Shown in pieces: positions 24,976-33,682 of a stretch of DNA of 64,000 nucleotides. The DNA is from Fusobacterium perfoetens (GTDB taxonomy: Bacteria > Fusobacteriota > Fusobacteriia > Fusobacteriales > Fusobacteriaceae): positions 124,001 through 188,000 of the forward strand of contig NZ_JADYUD010000001.1 in assembly GCF_021531595.1 (NCBI RefSeq), in the 5' to 3' direction. The translations under genes and the position numbers were made by a program. Positions within the stretch are counted from its first letter, which is position 1; each line of letters opens with the position of its first letter. The notes beneath the pieces are model-generated. The model saw nothing but the letters and a program-made list of their open reading frames with translations. It did no database searches and had not been told where the DNA came from.

Positions 24976-26048
24976 CTTCTTAATGCTTCTAATATTTGTT
25001 TTGCTATAGCAATAGAAAGAAGTGGTGGAACGGCATTGCCAATTTCTAGCCGTTTCATACCATCTGCTCCATAAAATTTATAATCATCTGGAAAGCTTTG
25101 TAAGCGAGCTCCCTCTCTTATAGACATAGCTCTTGAATCACGAGGATGAATACATCTAGATGAAGATGGACATGCAAAATTACGTGTTATTGTGGTAGCT
25201 GGTTTTTCCCACCATAATTTAGCATATGTATTACCGTATCCACTTTTAGGACGAATTTCTTCAGGTAAATCATTTTTAGATTGTCCATCTTTAAGAGTTT
25301 CCATAATTTTAATTAAATGTTCTCCATTTTTAGGAGCTTTATGTTCTTCAAGGAAATTATCAACATTTGCTCTGACAAATTTTAAAAACTCGTTGTCTCC
25401 AATATCTGTTTCATAATAATTTTTTTCTTGACCACTTTTGATACAAGGTAAATCTCCTATTGCATCTTTTAATGTAACATATGGTTTAAGTCCCTCTCCA
25501 TGTGTAGGTATAGGATATATAAAATTATTTTTTTCTTTCATACCAACCAATATTACCCTTTCTCTTTGTTGAGGGACACCGAAATCAGCAGCATTTAAAG
25601 TTTTTTGTTTAAGGATATATCCTAATTCTTCAAATTCAGTTTGAATTTTTTTAAATAGATTTCCTTTATCCATAGTTAGAATTCCAACAACATTTTCAAA
25701 AACAAAAACTGTAGGTTTAAGAATTTGTAAAATTCTTTTATATTGCATAAATAAATTTGCTCTGTCATCCATTTGTCTTTTCCCTAATGTTGAATAAGAT
25801 TGACAAGGTGGTCCTCCTACAATAATATCTATTTTTTTATTTTTTAAAACTTTATTAAGTTTTTCTTCTGTTAAATCGTTAATGTCACAATTTATCATTT
25901 TCACATCAGGGTGGTTTAAAGTATATGCTATAGAAATATCTTTTTCTATTTCATTTGCAGCAATTATATTAAAATCTGATATTTTAGAAAAACCGTAACT
26001 TAGACCTCCTACACCAGCAAATAAATCAATGACATTATATTTTGTCAT
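24960..26048 (-). CDS. DNA (cytosine-5) methyltransferase
   Basis: Methylates cytosine at C5 in a specific DNA sequence, protecting it from the neighbouring nucleases. The 362-residue enzyme has all core motifs: I DLFAGVGGLSYGF, IV GGPPCQSYSTLG with the catalytic Cys (about residue 82), VI FVFENVVG, VIII QQRERVILVG, IX in ARLQSFPDDY and X IGNAVPPLLS. The target-recognition stretch is about residues 190-310, with CPSSSRCIHPRDSRAM just before motif IX. It is convergent with the two nuclease genes, which is a common arrangement. The recognition sequence is not readable here. Confidence 0.92.
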   Translation of the reverse strand: MTKYNVIDLFAGVGGLSYGFSKISDFNIIAANEIEKDISIAYTLNHPDVKMINCDINDLTEEKLNKVLKNKKIDIIVGGPPCQSYSTLGKRQMDDRANLFMQYKRILQILKPTVFVFENVVGILTMDKGNLFKKIQTEFEELGYILKQKTLNAADFGVPQQRERVILVGMKEKNNFIYPIPTHGEGLKPYVTLKDAIGDLPCIKSGQEKNYYETDIGDNEFLKFVRANVDNFLEEHKAPKNGEHLIKIMETLKDGQSKNDLPEEIRPKSGYGNTYAKLWWEKPATTITRNFACPSSSRCIHPRDSRAMSIREGARLQSFPDDYKFYGADGMKRLEIGNAVPPLLSIAIAKQILEALRSKATP

Positions 26049-26104
26049 TTTTCCTCCTGTGTTAATAAGATGGATATATTTTTATTAATTTTGTAATAAA
26101 AAAT

Positions 26105-26138
26105 AAATGTGAAAGCTTTTACTAAGAAAAGCTTTCAC
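26105..26138 (-). terminator. Terminator of guaA
   Basis: GTGAAAGCTTTT (26109-26120) and AAAAGCTTTCAC (26127-26138) form a perfect 12-bp stem with loop ACTAAG; the minus-strand read ends in ATTTATTTTTTATTA. Confidence 0.85.
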
Positions 26139-26151
26139 ACCAAAATACAAA

Positions 26152-27690
26152 TTATTCCCACTCTATTGTAGCAGGTGGTTTAGAAGAAATATCGTAAGTT
26201 AATCTATTAATTCCTTTAACTTCGTTGATAATTCTGTTTGAAACTTTTTCTAGGAAATCGTAAGGAAGTCTAGACCAAGTTGCTGTCATAAAGTCTATTG
26301 TATTTGCAGATCTTAAAACAGCAGTATATTCATAAGTTCTTACATCTCCCATAACTCCTACAGATTTTACAGGAAGAAGAACAACGAAAGCTTGGCTTAC
26401 TTTGTTATAAAGATCAGCATTTCTTAATTCTTCAATAAAGATATTGTCAGCTTCTCTTAAGATGTCAGCTTTTTCCTTAGTAACTTCTCCTAGGATTCTA
26501 ATTCCAAGTCCAGGTCCTGGGAATGGATGTCTATCTATCATATGGTCAGGAATTCCTAATTCTCTTCCTACAGCTCTTACTTCATCTTTAAATAATTCTC
26601 TTAAAGGTTCAAGAAGAGTGAATTTCATATCTTCAGGAAGCCCTCCAACATTGTGATGAGATTTTATAGTCATAGAAGGCCCTTTTACAGATTGAGATTC
26701 AATAACATCTGGATATATAGTTCCTTGTGCTAAGAAATCAACATCAGTAAGTTTTCCTGCTTCTTCATTAAATACTTCAATAAATTCTTTTCCTATTATT
26801 TTTCTTTTAGCTTCAGGATCAGAAACACCTGCAAGTTTAAATAAGAATCTTGCTTCAGCGTTTACACATTTTATATTCATATGGAAGTTTTCTCCATATA
26901 TTTTCATAACATTTAAAGCTTCGTCTTTTCTTAGAAGTCCTGTGTCAACAAAGATACAAGTTAACTGATCTCCGATTGCTTTATGGATAAGAGTTGCAGC
27001 AACAGATGAGTCAACTCCTCCTGAAAGTCCAAGAAGAACTTTTTTATCTCCAACAGTTTTTCTTATTTTTTCAATAGTATCTTCAATATAGTTTGTCATG
27101 CTCCAGTTTTTTTCACATTTTGCTATATTGAAAACGAAGTTTCTGTAAAGTTCTTTTCCATATTCAGTGTGAGTAACTTCAGGATGGAACTGAACACAGT
27201 AGATATTTTTTTCTGCATTGTAAGCAGTAGCTATACAAGAATCTGTATGAGCAATTTGAACGAATCCAGGAGCAAGTTTAGTAACATGATCCTGATGGCT
27301 CATCCATACTTGTGAATCATTAGGAATACCTTCAAAAAGAGGGTTAGATGCATCATCTAAAATAAGATGAGCTTTTCCAAATTCTTGTTTGTCAGCACAT
27401 TCAACTTTTCCTCCAAGAAGATGAGTTGTAAGTTGCATTCCATAACATACTGCAAGAACATGAATACCTAAATCGTATAATTTTTTATCTATCATAAAGG
27501 CATCTTCTAAGTAAACAGAAGCAGGTCCTCCAGAAAGAATAATTCCTTTTGGCTCTCTAGCCACAATATTTTCAATTGGTTCAAAGTATGGAACTATTTC
27601 AGCAAATACTCCCATTTCTCTTATTCTTCTAGCTATAAGTTGGTTATATTGAGAACCAAAATCTAGTATAAGAATACTATTCTTTTTCAT
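26152..27690 (-). CDS. guaA: GMP synthase (glutamine-hydrolysing)
   Basis: Converts XMP to GMP using glutamine and ATP. From ATG 27690 the product is 512 residues. It has an N-terminal class I glutamine amidotransferase (AVCYGMQ with nucleophile Cys at about residue 82; FHPEVTHTE with the His-Glu pair), then the ATP-pyrophosphatase P-loop LLGLSGGVDSSVAATL (about residues 217-232), and the GMP-synthase C-terminal dimerisation domain. The longer reading from TTG 27702 starts inside the GGAGG ribosome site and is rejected. It is transcribed alone. Confidence 0.97.
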   Translation of the reverse strand: MKKNSILILDFGSQYNQLIARRIREMGVFAEIVPYFEPIENIVAREPKGIILSGGPASVYLEDAFMIDKKLYDLGIHVLAVCYGMQLTTHLLGGKVECADKQEFGKAHLILDDASNPLFEGIPNDSQVWMSHQDHVTKLAPGFVQIAHTDSCIATAYNAEKNIYCVQFHPEVTHTEYGKELYRNFVFNIAKCEKNWSMTNYIEDTIEKIRKTVGDKKVLLGLSGGVDSSVAATLIHKAIGDQLTCIFVDTGLLRKDEALNVMKIYGENFHMNIKCVNAEARFLFKLAGVSDPEAKRKIIGKEFIEVFNEEAGKLTDVDFLAQGTIYPDVIESQSVKGPSMTIKSHHNVGGLPEDMKFTLLEPLRELFKDEVRAVGRELGIPDHMIDRHPFPGPGLGIRILGEVTKEKADILREADNIFIEELRNADLYNKVSQAFVVLLPVKSVGVMGDVRTYEYTAVLRSANTIDFMTATWSRLPYDFLEKVSNRIINEVKGINRLTYDISSKPPATIEWE

Positions 27691-27760
27691 TAATACCTCC
27701 AAAAATTTTAATATTATAAAATGGTTAAAAACCTTTTTAATTATTTATTAATTGTTTTAA

Positions 27761-28186
27761 TTAAAATGGAAATTCATCATCTTCAAAATCATTTCCTACA
27801 GGAGCAGATTTTGCAGGTTCAGCAGCTCTTTGGAAACCTTCGTTATAATTTCCGCTGCTGTAAGAAGAATCTTCTCCAGTGCCATTTTTACTTTCAAGGA
27901 ATTCAACAGTATCTACTAAAACATCATAAGAAGTTCTTTTTTCTCCATTCACTTCATATCTGTTCATCTGAATTCTTCCTTGTACACCTACTTTTCTTCC
28001 TTTTCTAAGATATTCGCCAATAAGCTCAGCAGTTTTTCCAAATGCAACACAGTTTATAAAATCAGCCTCTCCTTTTTGAAAAGGTCTGTCAACAGCTAAA
28101 GAAAATCTTGAGTAAGCTTTACCACTTTGACCGAATTTTAGTTCAGGATCTCTGGTAAGTCTTCCTGTTAAAATAACTAAATTCAT
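27761..28186 (-). CDS. ssb: Single-stranded DNA-binding protein
   Basis: Coats single-stranded DNA during replication and repair and recruits partner proteins through its C-terminal tip. From ATG 28186 the product is 141 residues: OB fold with MNLVILTGRLTRDPEL at the start, FINCVAFGKTAELIGEYLRKG and VQGRIQMN, a short Gly/Ser/Asn/Pro linker, and the acidic tip DDEFPF. The upstream in-frame codons (from 28210) lie before the AGGAGG ribosome site and are rejected. It is divergent from polA. Confidence 0.95.
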   Translation of the reverse strand: MNLVILTGRLTRDPELKFGQSGKAYSRFSLAVDRPFQKGEADFINCVAFGKTAELIGEYLRKGRKVGVQGRIQMNRYEVNGEKRTSYDVLVDTVEFLESKNGTGEDSSYSSGNYNEGFQRAAEPAKSAPVGNDFEDDEFPF

Positions 28187-28336
28187 AAATTTTCCTCCTA
28201 GTAAATACATAATTGATTACTAATAATTATAACAGAAAAGCAAATTAAAAACAATGAAAATTGTTGTGCTTTTATTCAATATTAATGGTAATTATGATAT
28301 AATTGATAGGGAAATAATAAAATGGAGGAAAAAGAT

Positions 28337-31069
28337 ATGAAAAGGATAGTATTGCTTGATGTCAGTGCAATTATGTACAGGGCATTTTATGGAAATATGA
28401 ATTTTAGAACAAAAAACGAGCCGACAGGAGCAGTGTATGGATTTACTAATACCCTTTTAAGTATTATAAAGGAATTTTCTCCAGATTATATAGGAGCGGC
28501 TCAGGATATAAAAAGAGCAGAACTAAAAAGAAGTAAAATATACAGTGAATATAAAAGTAATAGAGATGCAATGCCTGAAGATCTTCTTGTTCAGGTTGAC
28601 AGAATAGAAGAGGTACTTGATTGTTTTGGAATAGACAGATTTAAAATTTCAGGCTATGAAGCTGATGATGTTATGGGAACAATTGGAAAAAAATTTTCAA
28701 AAGAAAATTATGAAATTATTATCATAACAGGTGACAAAGATTTGACACAGCTTCTTGATAAAAATATAAATATTGCTCTTCTTGGAAAAGGAGATGGAGG
28801 TGGATTTAAAATTCTTTCAACTCCTGAAGATGTAAAAGAACATCTTGGTGTTTATCCTGAAATGATACCTGACTTATTTGGACTTATAGGTGACAGCAGT
28901 GATGGAATTCCTGGAGTAAGAAAAGTAGGTCCTAAAAAAGCAATACCTATGCTTGAAAAATATAAAAATCTTGAAGGAATTTATGAAAATATAGATTCTT
29001 TAAAAGAGATATCAGGAATAGGGCCTTCTCTTATAAATAATATAAAAGAAGATAAAGAAATAGCTTTTTTAAGCAGAAATCTTGCAACTATTGAAACAAA
29101 TATTCCTCTTGAAATAAAAATAGAGGATTTAGAATATAATGTAGATAATAGAAAACTTTTATCACTGTTTAAAGAGTTAGGTTTTAAAGCTCTTATAAAA
29201 AGAATGGGGCTTTCTGAAGAAGAGGAAAAAGAGAAATATGAAGAAAAGGAAACTTCAGAGCAAGTGGGACAGCTTGGGCTTTTTAATGTAGAAAACGAAT
29301 CTGTTCTAAAGCCTAAAAAAGAAAAAGACAGTATGGTAATGATTATTGATACAGAAGAAAAATTTGAAAAGATGTATAATGATTTAAAATCTGAAGAATT
29401 TATATATTTCTATGCTGAAAATATAGGAGTAGTTTTTGCAGGAGAAGAAAGGGATTATTATGTTCCTCTTTATCATAATCTTAAGATAGGAGAGAAATAT
29501 GGAAATCTAGATAAAAAACTTATTGAAAAAATATTTTCTATGGATAAAAAATTTGTAACATATAATTTTAAAAATATTCTTAGAAATTATTATAAAATTC
29601 CAACTGAAAATATGGAATTTGATGAAATGCTAGCATATCATCTTATTACAGCTCAGACAAGAGAAAATATTGAAAGTATGATTGCTGCTGAAACTATGAA
29701 AGACATAAAAAAATATGCTGATATTTTTGGAAAAGAAAAACCTGAAGAAACAGATATAGAAAAATATGGAAATTATATTCGTGAAAGAGGAGAAGCAGTA
29801 AGAGAACTTCATTTTTCTCTTAAGGAGCAGCTTGAAGAAAAAAATCTTATTCCTGTTTTAAAAGAAATAGAAATTCCTCTTATTGAAGTTCTGAATTCTA
29901 TGGAAGAGGAAGGAATAATGATTAATCCTGAGTATTTTTATGAATTCGGTGCAAAAGTAGGAGAAAAATTAAATATTCTTGAAGAAAAAATATATGAAAT
30001 TGCAGGAGGAAAATTTAATCTTAATTCCCCTAAACAATTAGCAGAAGTTTTATTTATAAATCTTAATATAGCTCCTGTAAAGAAAACAAAAACAGGTCTT
30101 TCAACGAATGTGGAAGTTCTTGAAGAACTTGAAGCAAGAGGAGAAGAAATAGCAAAATATATTCTTGAATATAGAAAACTTTCTAAATTAAAATCAACAT
30201 ACATTGATGCTCTTCCAAAATCTGCAGATAAAAATAATAGAATTCATACTAATTTTAATCAGACAGGAACAGCTACAGGAAGGCTTTCGTCATCTGATCC
30301 AAATTTACAGAATATTCCTGTTAAAACTGATGATGGAATGAGAATAAGAGAAGGATTTATTGCTAAGAAAGGTTATAAACTTCTTGGAATAGATTATTCT
30401 CAAATTGAACTAAGAGTTCTTACAGAAATTTCAGAGGATGAAAATCTTATAAAAGCATATGCAGAAGGAAAAGATCTTCATGATCTTACTGCAAGAAAAA
30501 TATTTGGGCTTTCTGAAAGTGAGGAAGTTACAAGAGAACAAAGAACAGCAGCTAAAATTGTAAACTTTAGTATTATTTATGGAAAAACTGCTTTTGGTTT
30601 GTCAAAAGAACTTAAAATAACAAGAAAAGATGCAGAAGACTATATTGCAAAGTATTTTGCAGAATATCCAAAAGTAAGAGAGCTTGAAACAGAAATAATA
30701 CAAAAAGCAGAAGAAACAGGATATGCAGAAACATATTTTAACAGAAGAAGGGATATAGAAGGTATTCATTCAAGAAATAAAAATATAAAAAATCAAGGAG
30801 AAAGAATGGCAGTAAATACTGTTATTCAAGGGACAGCAGCAGAAGTTATAAAAAAAGTTATGATAGAACTTTATAAATTTTTAAGAGGAAAAGAAGATAT
30901 AAAAATGCTGCTTCAGGTTCATGACGAACTTATATTTGAAATAAAAGATGAAAAGGTTGAAGAGTACAGAACAGTTATAGAAAATATTATGAGAAACAGT
31001 GTTAAGTTTAAAAATGTAAAACTTGAAGTAAATAGTTCTGTAGGAAATAACTGGGCAGAGGCAAAATAA
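28337..31069 (+). CDS. polA: DNA polymerase I
   Basis: Fills gaps and removes RNA primers. From ATG 28337 (MKRIVLLD, with GGAGG eight bases upstream) it has 910 residues. Domains: 5' nuclease, about residues 1-290 (YEADDVMGT, ITGDKDLTQLL, GDSSDGIPGVRKVGPKKA); a 3'-5' exonuclease-like domain, about 320-490; polymerase, about 500-910 (SSDPNLQNIPV, DYSQIELRVL, VNFSIIYGK, VHDELIFE). In the exonuclease-like part the metal residues are not evident (FIYFYAENIG where FDxETxxL is expected; YNFKNILRN where NxxYD is expected), so proofreading is probably lost. Confidence 0.96.
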   Translation: MKRIVLLDVSAIMYRAFYGNMNFRTKNEPTGAVYGFTNTLLSIIKEFSPDYIGAAQDIKRAELKRSKIYSEYKSNRDAMPEDLLVQVDRIEEVLDCFGIDRFKISGYEADDVMGTIGKKFSKENYEIIIITGDKDLTQLLDKNINIALLGKGDGGGFKILSTPEDVKEHLGVYPEMIPDLFGLIGDSSDGIPGVRKVGPKKAIPMLEKYKNLEGIYENIDSLKEISGIGPSLINNIKEDKEIAFLSRNLATIETNIPLEIKIEDLEYNVDNRKLLSLFKELGFKALIKRMGLSEEEEKEKYEEKETSEQVGQLGLFNVENESVLKPKKEKDSMVMIIDTEEKFEKMYNDLKSEEFIYFYAENIGVVFAGEERDYYVPLYHNLKIGEKYGNLDKKLIEKIFSMDKKFVTYNFKNILRNYYKIPTENMEFDEMLAYHLITAQTRENIESMIAAETMKDIKKYADIFGKEKPEETDIEKYGNYIRERGEAVRELHFSLKEQLEEKNLIPVLKEIEIPLIEVLNSMEEEGIMINPEYFYEFGAKVGEKLNILEEKIYEIAGGKFNLNSPKQLAEVLFINLNIAPVKKTKTGLSTNVEVLEELEARGEEIAKYILEYRKLSKLKSTYIDALPKSADKNNRIHTNFNQTGTATGRLSSSDPNLQNIPVKTDDGMRIREGFIAKKGYKLLGIDYSQIELRVLTEISEDENLIKAYAEGKDLHDLTARKIFGLSESEEVTREQRTAAKIVNFSIIYGKTAFGLSKELKITRKDAEDYIAKYFAEYPKVRELETEIIQKAEETGYAETYFNRRRDIEGIHSRNKNIKNQGERMAVNTVIQGTAAEVIKKVMIELYKFLRGKEDIKMLLQVHDELIFEIKDEKVEEYRTVIENIMRNSVKFKNVKLEVNSSVGNNWAEAK

Positions 31070-31084
31070 GAAAGGAGATTTCAG

Positions 31085-31996
31085 ATGTCCTATACTTATC
31101 AAGTAAAAAATGAGATAATAAAAAAGGGCGGATATACAGTAAAAGAAAAAACTGCAGAGTTAAGAGGAATATTAGATGCTAAAAATGCAGTTTTTAATGA
31201 TCATATAGAATTAAAGTTGGAAAGTATTGAACTTGCTAACAGAGTATATAGAATTTTAAAAGAGATTACAAATCTTAAATTAAATGTAAAGTATTCTACA
31301 AGTAAAAATTTTGGAGAACATAATATATATATAATAGGAATTGTTAATCAAAAAGGATTCAGAGATTTTTTAAATCTTCTTGAAGAATATAGAGGAAAAG
31401 CTATTCGTGAAGATGAAGAAAAAACAGCAGGTTTTATAAGAGGACTTTTTCTTTCTACAGGATATATTAAAAGTCCTGAAAAAGAATATGCTTTGGATTT
31501 TTTTATAGATAATGAAGATATAGCAGAAGAACTTTATGAAATTCTTGGAGATTTAGGTAAAAAAGTATCAAAAACAAAAAAGAGAAATAAAAATCTTGTT
31601 TATCTTAGAAATTCTGAAGATATTATGGATATACTTGTAATAAATGGTTCTATAAAAGAATTTTATAAATATGAAGAAACTACAATGATGAAAGACTTAA
31701 AAAATAAGACAATAAGAGAAATGAATTGGGAAGTTGCCAATGAAACGAAAACTCTTAATACAGGGCTAAGACAGATAAAACAGATTAATTATATAGGAGC
31801 AAAAATAGGTATAAATAATCTGACTCCTGTTTTAGAAGAAGTGGCTTTTTTAAGACTTCAAAATCCTGAAAGCTCTCTTCAGGAACTGGCTGAAATGATA
31901 GGTATTTCAAAATCAGGAATAAGAAATAGATTCAGAAGAATAGAGGAAATATATAACCAGCTTCTTGAGGAAAATGGAGAACAACCAAAGGAGTAA
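31085..31996 (+). CDS. whiA: DNA-binding protein WhiA
   Basis: WhiA combines a LAGLIDADG-type fold with a C-terminal helix-turn-helix; in Gram-positive bacteria it affects cell division and chromosome segregation. The 303-residue product starts MSYTYQVKNEIIKK as in the family, has the central KTAGFIRGLFLSTGYIKSPEKEYAL domain and ends with the HTH LQELAEMIGISKSGIRNRFRRI (about residues 265-286). It is 15 bp from polA with AAAGGAG and is followed closely by ribF. Its presence in a diderm is a fusobacterial trait. Confidence 0.93.
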   Translation: MSYTYQVKNEIIKKGGYTVKEKTAELRGILDAKNAVFNDHIELKLESIELANRVYRILKEITNLKLNVKYSTSKNFGEHNIYIIGIVNQKGFRDFLNLLEEYRGKAIREDEEKTAGFIRGLFLSTGYIKSPEKEYALDFFIDNEDIAEELYEILGDLGKKVSKTKKRNKNLVYLRNSEDIMDILVINGSIKEFYKYEETTMMKDLKNKTIREMNWEVANETKTLNTGLRQIKQINYIGAKIGINNLTPVLEEVAFLRLQNPESSLQELAEMIGISKSGIRNRFRRIEEIYNQLLEENGEQPKE

Positions 31997-32006
31997 TACA
32001 ATTAAT

Positions 32007-32942
32007 ATGAAAATAATAAAAGATATTTTAAAAGGAAATGAAAAACTAAAAAATAGTTATGTTGCTCTTGGAACTTTTGATGGAGTGCATAGAGGACATA
32101 GAGTATTAATATCTGAAGCAGTAAAAAAAGCAAAAGAAAATAATGGGATATCTGTTGTATTTACATTTTCAAATCATCCTATGGAAGTGATTTTTCCAGA
32201 AAGAGTTCCTAAAATGATAAATACTCTTGAAGAAAAATTATATCTTTTAGAAGAAATGGGTGTTGATTATGTTGTACTTCAAACTTTTGATAAAGAATTT
32301 GCAAACTGCACAAAAGAAGAATTTATTGATAATATTTTAATAAATGCCCTTGGAGCAAAAGAAATATTTGTAGGATTTAATTATACATTTGGAGAAAGAG
32401 GAGCAGGAAATACAGAATACCTTAAATCTATAAGCAAAGAAAAGAATATTATAGTAAATGAAGTTCCTCCTGTTGAATATAAAGGGTATGTATTAAGTTC
32501 AACACTTATAAGAAATCTTATTCTTAATGGAGAGCTAGAACTTGCAAACTGTTTTTTAGGAAGACCTTTTCTTATTTCAGAAATAGTGGAACATGGAAAG
32601 AAATACGGAAGACTTTTAGGTTTTCCAACAGCTAATTTAAAAGTTGTAAATAAAGTTTATCCTCCTTTTGGAATTTTTGGAGGAAGCACAGTTATTGAAG
32701 GAGAAAATAAAAAGCAATATTCTTCAGTAATAAATATAGGAAAGAATCCTACATTAAAACCAGGAGAACTAAGTGTAGAGGTGCATATTCTTGATTTTAA
32801 TGACATGCTTTATGGAAAAAGAATTTATGTGAATATAGAACATTTTATGAGACCTGAGAAAAAATTTGATTCATTTGAAGATTTAAAAATAGGAATACAA
32901 AAAGATGTTGAGAACTGGAGAAATTATTCTGATGGAAAATAA
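32007..32942 (+). CDS. ribF: Bifunctional riboflavin kinase/FAD synthetase
   Basis: Phosphorylates riboflavin to FMN and adenylates FMN to FAD. From ATG 32007 it has 311 residues. The N-terminal nucleotidyltransferase has GTFDGVHRGH (about residues 24-33), GFNYTFGERGAGN and SSTLIRNLI; the C-terminal kinase has GRLLGFPTANL and NIGKNPT with a late EVHILDF. I choose 32007 because it gives the usual length; an ATG at 31974, inside whiA, is the alternative. The ribosome site AAAGGAG is 13 bases upstream, a little long. It overlaps scpA. Confidence 0.93.
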   Translation: MKIIKDILKGNEKLKNSYVALGTFDGVHRGHRVLISEAVKKAKENNGISVVFTFSNHPMEVIFPERVPKMINTLEEKLYLLEEMGVDYVVLQTFDKEFANCTKEEFIDNILINALGAKEIFVGFNYTFGERGAGNTEYLKSISKEKNIIVNEVPPVEYKGYVLSSTLIRNLILNGELELANCFLGRPFLISEIVEHGKKYGRLLGFPTANLKVVNKVYPPFGIFGGSTVIEGENKKQYSSVINIGKNPTLKPGELSVEVHILDFNDMLYGKRIYVNIEHFMRPEKKFDSFEDLKIGIQKDVENWRNYSDGK

Positions 32943-33666
32943 AAATGAAAATTTTGAAAAAGCTGTTGAAAATAAAAATGATATTCTCCTTAAAATAGAT
33001 AATTTTGAAGGGCCACTTGAGCTTCTTTTATATCTTATAGATAAGAAAAAATTAAAAATATCAGAGGTAAGAATTTCTCAGCTTATTGACGAATATATTG
33101 CTGTTTTTGAAAGATCCAAAAAAGATAATCTTGAAATAAAAACAGAATTTCTTATGACAGCTGCAGAGCTTCTTGAAATAAAAGCAGTGTCAGTCCTACA
33201 TATAAATGAAGAGCTTGAAACAGAAAAAGTATTGAAACAAAGGCTTGAAGAATATAAGCTTTTTAAAGATGTGGCAGATAGAATTAACAGCATGGGAAGT
33301 GAATTTAATATTTCTTATTCCAGAGGAGAAGGAAGAAAGATAAGAAAATCTGAATCTAAAGAATATGATCTTAATTCTTTGAAAGCAGAAGATATTTATA
33401 ATAGTTATAAGAAATATTTAAAAGTAATTGATGAAGAAGTTATTGAAATAAAATATGAAAAAGTATATTCAGTTGAAGAGGAAATAGAAAAAATTAAAGT
33501 TATTCTTTTTGAAAAACCTCTTACTCTTGATGAAATTTTTTCAAGAGCAGAAAACAGAATTCATCTAGTTTATATATTTCTTGCTCTTCTTGATATTTAT
33601 AAAGAAGGAAAAGCAGATATAATAAACAATGATGAAAAGATTATTATAAAAAAAATAGAAAGCTGA
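32932..33666 (+). CDS. scpA: Segregation and condensation protein A
   Basis: The kleisin subunit of SMC-ScpAB condensin; it bridges SMC heads and carries the ScpB-binding segment. From ATG 32932 (MENKNENFEK, overlapping the ribF stop) it has 244 residues. The N-terminal FEGPLELLLYLIDKKKLKISEV and RISQLIDEYI, and the TAAELLEIKAVSVL helix, are hallmarks of ScpA. The C-terminal segment (LTLDEIFSRAENRIHLVYIFLALLDIYKEGK) is the winged helix that binds the SMC head. The longer reading from 32905 is without a ribosome site. scpB is far away at 3796-4326. Confidence 0.93.
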   Translation: MENKNENFEKAVENKNDILLKIDNFEGPLELLLYLIDKKKLKISEVRISQLIDEYIAVFERSKKDNLEIKTEFLMTAAELLEIKAVSVLHINEELETEKVLKQRLEEYKLFKDVADRINSMGSEFNISYSRGEGRKIRKSESKEYDLNSLKAEDIYNSYKKYLKVIDEEVIEIKYEKVYSVEEEIEKIKVILFEKPLTLDEIFSRAENRIHLVYIFLALLDIYKEGKADIINNDEKIIIKKIES

Positions 33667-33682
33667 TTGGTGTGGAGGTTCA

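Noticed and set aside
23048-26151. Direct repeats marking insertion of the restriction cluster
   Set aside because: I compared the left and right flanks by eye and saw no convincing duplicated target.
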